In this document: piece after piece, positions 27,201 to 37,768 of the stretch
Layout: each line of letters starts with the position of its first letter
How positions within the stretch are numbered: position 1 is the first letter of the stretch
DNA from: Podarcis raffonei
Lineage: Eukaryota; Chordata; Lepidosauria; Squamata; Lacertidae
NCBI RefSeq assembly: GCF_027172205.1
Contig: NC_070604.1
Location: 61,397,023 to 61,461,022 of the forward strand
Length of the DNA: 64,000 nt
Direction: 5' to 3'
Translations under genes and position numbers: made by a program
The notes under the pieces: generated by a model
Database searches by the model: none
What the model saw: only the letters and a program-made list of their open reading frames with translations
What the model was told of the DNA's origin: nothing

Positions 27201-30200
27201 CCCCTGCGTCTGCCCCCCCCTAGAAAAAAAAGCACTGATCTTAGGACTCAGCTAGACAGGTAAAGAAGAAGCGATTTATATGTGTTGTATGTGTGATATA
27301 ACATTGTGCCACCAGATGGCGACGTGAAGTCCTGTTTTTCTCTACCTGTTTTCCCTGTTTAAACTTACAACGCTTTAAACTGAAACGCTTCTAGATCCAG
27401 CCTTGGGTGTCAATTCTTGCAAAAGCTTATTTCACCTTTATGCTAGATTCTGCTGCCATAGATGCTACTAGCTGAGACCTGTTTGCAATTATGTGGAGTA
27501 TCACATGGTAATTCCTACTCACGTAAATATCAGTCAGCTTCAGATCAACAAACATGAGAAACCACACCGTGTTCCCCAGGCAATTGCCCGCAAAGCCACA
27601 TGCTGACAAAATCAGGCATGCTGACAGGGTCTTCTGGGTCCTGCATGCTATTGTATTCAAACCCAACTTTGACCACATGAAAGCTTCCCTTGTTTTATTC
27701 CACCCCGACCAAAAAGCTCCACCCTTGCTTGCGGCCCTAGGAGATTATCTGGTGCTTTAATAATAACAATTTAAAAAGCCACGACTTTTTGTTGCAGGTG
27801 AAATTCAAGAGCTTGTCATTCATTTCACAAATGGAGCTTAGCAACTGACTGCATGTGAAACACACATTTCACCATGCATCCTAATATGGAGATAACTGCT
27901 AAAGTAGTATTAGAGTAGATAAATGATAAATTCTACCCTGATTCCTCCATTATTCTATGTAATTTGTTTATTTTAAAAAATTTATGTACCACGTGATTGT
28001 AAGAAAACCCTCAAAGTGGTTTATAAAAGGTTAAACAGTATAACCAAGAAAGATTTACAAACCTACTTTAAAACATGCAAAAGTTAAAACACTGAAACAG
28101 ATTTTATACAGTGGTACCTAGGTTTTTGAACAGAGTGTGTTCCGGGAGTCCGTTCGACTCCCGGAACCATTTGAAAACCCAAGTGTGGCTTCTGATTGGC
28201 TGCAGGAGCATCCTGCAGCCAATCAAAAGCTGCAGAAGCTGCACCGGACGTTTGGCTTCCGAAAATTGTTCAAAAACCAGAACACTAACTTCCAGGTTTT
28301 GATCGTTCAGGAGCCGATTTTTTTTCGGGAGCCAAGGCATTTGGCTTCCAAGGTACAACTGTAAATGGAAACATCACACATACATTGGTATATACTTACC
28401 GATACCCTAGAGCTGGCTCGCACTCTGGCTACAAATTCTCTCTCTTTCTCAGCAGCTTGTCTTTGGACCCTCTGGAAATTTGTCAGTGCTGTAGTGAACT
28501 CATTTACAAGTCGGTCCTTCTGTATTTTTCTCTGACGCTAAGGGGCAAAATGTAATATATATTACATATGTGATAAAATGAGATAAATTTATTGTACAGT
28601 TGTTATTTAACTGGCCCGGAGTCGGTCATCTGTTATTATTCAGTGCAGGAGTTTTCTACAAGCTGCTGAACAGAAGCAGCATATATGACTGCACATTTCA
28701 TTAAGGCAGACATCAAGTAAGGTCAGGGGCGATATGGACAAAAGTATTCTACACATGGATGCATCACCGCTCTCTTTTCAACTATACAGTGTGATGAACA
28801 CACGTTTATCTAAGTTGTGGAAGGGCATTTTATTATTGCAAAGCCTCTGGCCACTGAATGGTGCTTTTTATGACGCCAAAGCCTCGCACATCAAGGCTTT
28901 GGAATGGATCGCAGTGAAAGTCCAGCACTTGCACAGACAGGTGGACAAGTGCAGCAATTTTAAGTAGCGCCATGCCAGAGCAGGCTCACATGTACACCCC
29001 TTCCCCTGAGTGGGACCCACAGTAAAGATCTGCAATGAATATGCATTAATGATAGTGTAAAGGGCTTCATCGCTAAGCAACAGTTCAAAATTGGCACCCC
29101 GTAGCTATCCCCTAGTCCATGCTGGGTTCTAGCTTCTGACAAAGAGGCAAGAGAGGCAGTCATTTAAACCAGTGGTGCCCCACCTAAGCACTACTCTATG
29201 AGAAAAATTTTGTGCTGTGTGTCCTGTAGCATAAAAATGCCACCAGTATGACAGTGGTGAGATGACTGGCAAAATAATTTCCCCCGGAGTTAACATGACG
29301 ACGCCTCAATTTTTAACACGATAAAGAAGAAGCTGAAGGAGAATGCTATATAATTGCACATATTTTGAGCAAGTGGGAACCTGCAGCTCTCTAGATATTG
29401 TTGGACTCCAACTCCCAACAGCCTCAGCCAGCATGGCCAACGTTCAGGGATAATGTCCGTTGTATTCCAACAATATCTGGAGGGCTACAGGCTCCCCACC
29501 AATGAAGTAGTGCTGGATTTCCTCTGCTTTTATTCCTTTCTCAAAGCCAAACACAGGCAGACCTGTACTCTTTTTGATGGAACAAAGTAATGAGAAAATA
29601 ATAAGCTATTTGTTAGAATGGCTGTTCATAAGAATGAAAGACAACTGCCCTGAAATGAATGTTGATTTCATTTCCCCATATAATACCATACAAGCACACT
29701 CACAGTTAAGACAAAAATGTCCAAGTTCTGCACATATTTAGACTGCTTAAATCCCACTGAAGTCAATAGGATTTAAGCAGCCTAACTGTGCACAGGATTG
29801 CAGTCAAAATGATTAAAATGATCATAATCCAAGTGCCTGTACCAAAGTAAATCCTATAATCCTAGTAGTTCAAAAAATACTTGGCCTCTTAATTATACTA
29901 CAAACCAAGTTCCATGAATGTATTTTGCTTGATATCCCTCAGTAGTAAAATGTTTTCAAACACACATGGCAGAAATGAAAAGGGCAGTTTTAGGTTGTTG
30001 TTTTTTTTAAAAAAACACATTTTTATACCTGCTCGCTTATTGAAGGCAGAGATCCAAACTCCTTAATGTATTTGTCTGTCTCTTTGGCAAGTTGGTTTGT
30101 ATACTGCTGCTTCTGCTGCCTAAAACAGAAAGTTATAGGTCAGTGACTGGATTACTCAACCAACATTTTTACTCCATTGCTGAATATCTTTAGAAATAAA

Positions 30201-31085
30201 TCTTCAGGAAAGGCACATTTATTATTTAATATTTGCAAAATAACTGCTGGTTCCACTTCTGTAGAAACCAAGAATGAAGAATTGAGAAGTAGTGGACCAA
30301 ACTTTGCTTTAAATCTTTTTTTAAAAAAATGAGTACTTAAATGATAAAGATTGCATTTGTCTGACAGGTTGATAGATGGGCCATGAAAAGTAGATTCGCT
30401 ATTTTAAAATGTAAATAGTCAATATGGGAAGGGGAAAGAGAGAAAACATTTTAAATTATGACTAACACCATGATCAGGGGGAGGCTTACATATTCTTTTT
30501 TGGAAAAGGATAAGAGTAAAAAAATCTCTCCACCCCGCCCCCGGAATTATGATCACAAGTTAATTCTAAGGAAAAGAACATATTCTAATGTAGAACCACG
30601 ATTTGAGTAGCAACATGATGTACTTGATTACTGTAAGCATTCCTTAATCAACAGCTCCTGTGTCAATTGAAGAAAAAGGCCATCTAGAGAACGGGTTGCA
30701 GTAAAACACAAGGCACCCTGATCTACCAGTTAAATCTGGACAAAGCACTGGCAATCTGGCCCAAGTGGAAGTTGGTAGGCATTAGTTAGCATGCCCAGTG
30801 ATATTAACTGCAAAGCCAGCTCTTTTAGTGTCCATGTATATGCCCAACACCCCTCTTTCAGGAGATTTCAAGCAAATCTCTCACTAATGAGCAGGGGCAC
30901 AAAAGATATAAACAACCAAGATCTGCAGAAACCACCAATAAAAACCTGTAGGCACAGGACTGTATACATCTATAATCATGTGGTTTCAGGCTAATCTAAA
31001 TATTACATTAGATAATCTACATAACCTTCTGGTGCATGAGTGACACTTGCCAACATCACACTGTAGAAACAATGCATTCCTAATT

Positions 31086-31163
<78 letters not shown>

Positions 31164-34100
31164 TCGCAGTTATTTGGAATAAATTCCTTCTTTTGATTTC
31201 ATGCTATACTGTACTATACTTTTGCATCACTTAACAAAACCGAACTTGCTGAAACTGTTGTCAAAAGCCTAAGAGTCATTTCCAAAATGCCGGAAGTAGC
31301 AAACATGAAAGTGGTTTGAACTTTTAAAAGAACCTCAGTAGGCTTTGTTGGCTCTGTACATTCTTGCTTCCAACACCATCTGGGTGCTTAATAGTGCCAA
31401 CAATGCAACTTGGAGGATTAACAAGTCAACATACAGATAAGATGTTGGTTTATCCCCACACTCCTTTTCTGTTCTCAAATGTTTCAAAGACGCAGAGCAC
31501 TTTGGTAAGACAGGAACACATATTGAGAGGCTATCTACAATGCAGTTAAATGAAGGTCATCTCATGAAGCGCTTACAGCTGTTGCCGCAATTCATGCGTG
31601 TCTTGTGGCGTTCCAAGTTGATTCAGTACTCTTTGTATTTCTGCAGCTGTTTGCAAAAAGAGGAAGAGGGTTTTTGTAAATGATACATTTCCACCACAAT
31701 TTCATGCATCTCTAATTGACAATTCAGAAACATATACCAGTTGACAGAGCTGTGGTAGGTCAAATTCAGTGAAGTTTTCAAAAGCAAAGCTATACATACA
31801 CGTACACAAAAAAGATCATGTTACAGCTGAACTGCTGAAAACGAAAGCCTTTCAAATTATGTTTTTAAACTTAAAACATTTCAAGAGCCCCAACACACCT
31901 TTTGTCTGTCCTATTTAGTCCAACATTCTCTTCCCACAACAAAATGCCTATGAGAACCCTAAAAGCAGGATATATGTGCAGGAGCACTCTCTGTGTGTGT
32001 GATTTCCAGCAACTCATATTCAGAGGCATATTGCCTTCAATACTGGAGGTCATATAGGTAAAGGTGAAGGACCCCTGGACAGTTAAGTCCAGTCAAAGGC
32101 GACTAAGGGGTTGCGGTGCTCATCTTACTTTCAGGCCGAGGGAGCCAGTGTTTGTCCACAGACAGCTTTCCAGGTCATGTGGCCAGCATGGCTAAACCAC
32201 TTCCGGTGCAACGGAACACCGTGATGGAAACCAGAGCGCACTGAAACACCATTTACCTTTCCGCCGCAGTGGTACCTATTTATCTACTTGCACTGGTATG
32301 CTTTCATACAGCTAGGCTGGCAGGAGCTGGGACAGAGCAACGGGAGCTCACCCCGTCGTGGGGATTCAAACCGCCAACCTTCTGATCAGCAAGCCCAAGA
32401 GGCTCAGTGGTTTAGACCACAGCACCACCCACATCCCATTGGAGTTAATATATTGTCATCATGACTACATGCATTGATAATATCCCACATGAATTTGTCT
32501 AATCCCTTTTTAAAAGTCATTCAAGTTGGGAATCATCGTCACATCTTGTAGCAGTAAATTCCATAATTTAACTACGCCCCTTGGTCATTTTGCTTGCCCT
32601 TTTCTGCAGCTTTTCCAGCTCTACAATATCCTTTAGGTGCGGTGACCAAAACTATTTCAAGTGTAGCTGCATCATGTGCATAAAAAGCAATATTATATTG
32701 GCTGCTTCATTTTCAATTACCTTCCTAATGATTTCCCCAAAAGGAATTCACCTTCTTCACTGAAATATCCACCACAATCACAATCCCTTTCCTGATCCCT
32801 TTCTTCGTCAGTAACCACCAGCTCAGACTCCATCAGCATATATTTGAAGTTGAGATTATTATTATTATTATTATTTGCCCCTCTTTATACTTGCTTACAA
32901 TGAACTGCATTTGCCATTTTAATGCTTATTCCCCAATTTGGAGAGATCTTTCTTTGGAGCTCTTCAGTATCACTGTTTTATTTTATTTTACCACCTTAAA
33001 TAAATTGGTGTCATCAGTAAACTTGGTTACCTTCCTGCTCACCCCTAATTCCAGATCATTTACCAATGAATTAAAAGCCCCGGCAACCAATATAAATCCT
33101 TGGAGGCAGCCCACTTCTTACATTTGCTTATTCCTACTCTCTGCTGGCTGTTCTTTAGCTAGTTACTGATTCATAAGGTTACTTCTCCTCTTAGCCTGCG
33201 ATTTCTAAGCTTATCAATATTAACTAGTGACTACCTGATCATCCCCATCTACTTGCTTTCGGAGGCAAATAGCTCCTAGAGGCTACTGAGATAGAAGTTG
33301 CCTCTGCAGATACTACGTTAATTCTTGTCCACCTATATGCTTGATAAAAGTTATCTTTGAAATAATGTTTCAAATCAAGAGGGGAAGATAAGCTAGTGGG
33401 CCTGTAATATCCTGGGTGCCCTTTGGATCCCCCCCCCCAAAAAAGGCCCAAGTCTTTCCAGTCCTCTTCCTAAAACCCTGGAGAGTCATTGCCAGTCATA
33501 TCAACAATATGACTAGATGGACAACTGCTCTGACTTTCGACAAAGCAACCCCCTATGTTCCAGACATACAGGTGTCAGGGGTGGAGCCCATGGGTTGTGA
33601 GCCACATGCTCCTTCAGTATGTGGAGCCAAAGTTGAGAACAGTACTATCTTACTACCCTCATTCAACCATACAGCATATGAACAGTTGAGCAGGATTTGA
33701 ACCTAGGTTTCCCACATCTCAGCCATTATTAGTACAGCAAGTTGGAAGTCAGGCATTACTATAGGGAACATACTCCTGAGGAAATCACACATTCAGTGGA
33801 ACTCAGACCATGATATCCATTCATAAAGTAGCTGACTTTCAGGAGCCATTTACTGTTCCACAAGGCACAAGTGCAAAGCCCTTTGAGATGTGCAGAATGA
33901 ATCCTAGTTGCAAAGAAATGTGGTTAGAATAGGGATACAGCTCACCTGCACATGTTATGAATAAATGCCACCTGCTGGCCATCTTGAACAGACATAAGCA
34001 TCCTAATTCACTAATAGGAAAGTGTTTGTCGTTGTGGATCTTCTATATTGTAGGCGCTAAAGGCTTACAGGGAACCCCTTGCACTTAGCAAACAGGATGC

Positions 34101-37100
34101 AGAGTGAGTGCCCTGCACACCACATAGAGCAGATGATCCTATCAACTCTTGCCTATGTAACCCCTTCCACATCTATGCTAGAGGCTCGCTACCGTGTTAA
34201 TGCAAAACACAAAGTTCATGGACTGAAGCGGAATACCAAGTCATTTTCATAATCAAATACTAGGTAAATCCAAAAGGAAGAGATTCCATCTGATCAGCCT
34301 GGATAGCTCAGTTGGTTAGAGTATGGTGCTGATAATGCCAAGGTTGGAGGTTCGATCACCGTTTGGGACAGCTGCATATTCCTGCATTGCAGGGGGTTGG
34401 ACTAGATGATCCTCAGGGTCCCTTCCAACTCTAAAATTCTACAAATTTTTATAGCTACAATACTCTCTTTGTTCATGTCCTAAATTGATCAAACAGCAAC
34501 AACCTAACTTAAAAATTAGGGCAGACCAAGTTAATTAAGACTTTAGACAACTGAAGTTTAATTGGAAAGATCATTTTAAAGCCAATGAGCTGTCATGTTC
34601 TTACATCTTAACGTTTTCTTTATGCTTGAATTTCGGCACCTAAGATTCTTGCAATGTTTAGCTTAGAAAAGTTACCCAATACTGCCCTCTGCAGGATGCA
34701 TTGTGCAACAAGTTGCTAAAGTTTTTCAGCGGTGCTCTATAAAGAGCAGGCTTTTATGACTACACACATGTGGCAGGGCTTACCAATGCACTTGTTTTGC
34801 ATTTTCCTTTTGCTTGACCTCAGTTCATTAAAAATAAATATATATGTTATCACAAACAAGTTCTGGACCTTCTCTTTCTCCTCAGCTAAATGTCAACAGC
34901 TTGCAAAAGTGGGGCTGTGCCTTCTAGTTTCAATTTGAAACCATAGACTTCTTCTAAACTGCAAGCTCATGTTTTTTCTCTGACAGGGCCCAATTATGTC
35001 CCTGTTGAACTCAGCCATGGGGAGCAGTTATCAACAGCCTCTCTCAACATGTTCCTCCTCCATTCCAACTGCTCTCTCTTCTTTCCTTCTGTATTTCCTC
35101 CTACCAGTTTAGCACAGAGTGCTGAAGCCAACTTGGGGCGTGGGGAGGCAAAAGTGCCCTCTAGACAAGCAGATATCCATCAGTTATCTGAGTTACTAAC
35201 CCACATTTTCCCCCTCTAGCCCAGCTGCCCACATATATGTCTGTCAGTCACCTAGGACATAGGAGATAGTGCCTCCTTGCACAGAGGCTTTTCCTGTTCT
35301 ACCAGACGAATGGATTTTTATGTATTATTTTCTGGCTGAAAATGGTCCTACAATTCAGATTTTTTATTATTATTTTTACAATTTAATCGAGCTCCACAGA
35401 GAAGAATCTTCAGTGAACGGATATCAGCTAGAGAAAGAATTGCCCTTTATTGCAGCATTCTTTGGGAGTGGGCTTCTTCTACAGGAAGGGCAAGACATAA
35501 ATTCAATAAATAGATTCAGTATATAAATAAATTCAACTGTTGTTGGACTACAACTCCCATCATCCCCAGTCACCTTAGTAGCTAATAGTTAGGGATGATG
35601 GAAGTCACAATCCAACAACTTCTGGGGACTTGAGATTGAAGGACACTGCTCTATTGTACGATTCAACCTCCATTAGGTGGAATGGAAGGAGAAAAATGGT
35701 ATACAGGAAGTTTTCGACTACAGTCAAATGTAGGTGCTTTACTATTCTTTCAAATCACTGCACAATAGTCACCTTAAAGAAGATAACCGCCCCAGTTTTG
35801 CAATCAAAGTGTTAGCCTTTACCTCATAATTTGGAGCGTTTATTATTTAAATTACAACCAGAAACTCCAGGGTTTAGCCTCATAGCACATCATGCAGCCT
35901 ATTTGCAAAAGCTATGCAGTTCTAGTTCTGGTTAATGATACAAAATGCATTCAATAAGAACTGCATTAAATAAGAACTGCATTATATGCCCAGAGCACAA
36001 GAACTTTGCATTCACTACCTGAAAATAAAACTTGCATTATAAGGAACTCCTTACACATCACATAGGCCTGACGTATCACCTGCACAAAGCAATTGTCCAA
36101 TTAAAGAGAAACAAGTTACACCATTAGAACTTGTTTGTCTTGTTTAGTCATTAAGGCAAAACCTTCATGATAATCTAGTCTGGGTGCTAGAGCAGTGATT
36201 ACATCATCCATGTGGGCTGATTTTTCTGACAGCAAATTCCTAGTACTAGTAATTTATTTTCTCCTCCCTTGACCCACACAGCATTCCAATGTGAATTTAG
36301 CTCCAACCAAAATGCTTCAGAAGTTAACAGATTAGGCTACCAAGGTTAAATAGATTGTGATGTTGACAGAGTTTAAGGAGCCTCCCACTTTCTAGCAGTC
36401 ATTCATTCATCGTCTTTTAATTCAAGGACTTTGGCGATACCAGAGTCCTGAAGTGGAAAAGGGGCAGGAAATCAGGAAGAAGCACTATTTGGCAATTCAG
36501 TCTCTAGATCAGCACAGGACCCTATGAACTGAGACAACCCCAAAGAGAAATTATTGAGAGAAGTACTCCCACTGCGAGCTTTGCAATTTCCATGCTTTCT
36601 ACCAATTTTGGAGAGAAAGAAATGGATGACAAGCTCTTCACTCCCTTTCATTTCCAACTCAGGGATCTCCCCTCTGAAGCCTCCTCCCATTTCAAGATTT
36701 TATTTTAGTATTAAGCATCTCAGTGTTTAAAACTTGGGGCACTCTCTAACTAGCTGTTTCAGTTCTTATTAATGAAGTAATATACACATTTCATCAATCA
36801 AGCAGCCCCAAACAGCGTCATGCTCCCACCCCAAGCTCTTTTAGCACTCAGTCCTCTTTTTCATCTTTACCAGTTCTACAGCATCTGCCCTGCCGGCCCA
36901 ACCATAAGTGCACAGGAGTCTTTCTTTCCCATGTGGTTTCCCTTCCCTTTCAGAATTTCATGACACACAAGTGGGGAACCTCCTAAGGGGCTGGGCATTG
37001 CCACATAAAGCAAGATGAGTCAAACTGGTAGAAGAAGCTTGTATGTGGCAGAGAGAAAACAAATGTAGCAGCAGCCACCAGTCATTTAAGCAAAGCATGA

Positions 37101-37727
37101 GTGGGAAACCTATTGCCCTCAAGCTAGCTTCATGTCTCTTCCCCAGCAGCACTGAGAAGGTGGCATGGCAGCATGAGAGCTAGGAAGAGAAAAGCGGGTG
37201 GTCCCACCCACCACAATACAACCCCACCCCCACCCCAGTAGCACATTACCCCCAAGAGAATATAGCCTCTCCCCATATAAACCGCCCTGAACTCTGTGTT
37301 CATCGCCTGAGGCCTTTCTTCATGTGCCTCCTCCATGTGAGATCCTGAGAATGGACATTCTCTGTAGTGGCTCCCTGTTTGTGGAATGCTTTTCTCCTGA
37401 GAGACTCGCCTGGCGTCTTCATTACAGAAGAGGCAAAAATGTTGCCCTTCAACCAGGCCTTGGGCTGATTAATATTCTACCACATTTAAATGTGTCTGTG
37501 AGAAGGGCAGAGGGCCTTCTCAGTAGTGGCGCCCACCCTGTGGAACACCCTCCCATCAGATGTCAAGGAAATAAACAACTATCTGACTTTTCAAAGACAT
37601 CTGAAGGCAGCCCTGTTCGGGGAAGTTTTTTATGACTGATATTTTATTGTATTTTTAATATTCTGTTGGGAGCTGCCCAGAGTGGCTGGGGAAACCCAGC
37701 CAGAGGGGCAGGGTATAAATAATAAAT

Positions 37728-37768
<41 letters not shown>

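Noticed and set aside
34296-34370. tRNA-Ile-like gene
   Set aside because: A and B boxes are present but the acceptor stem is not, and the sequence continues into a CR1 tail, so it is a SINE.
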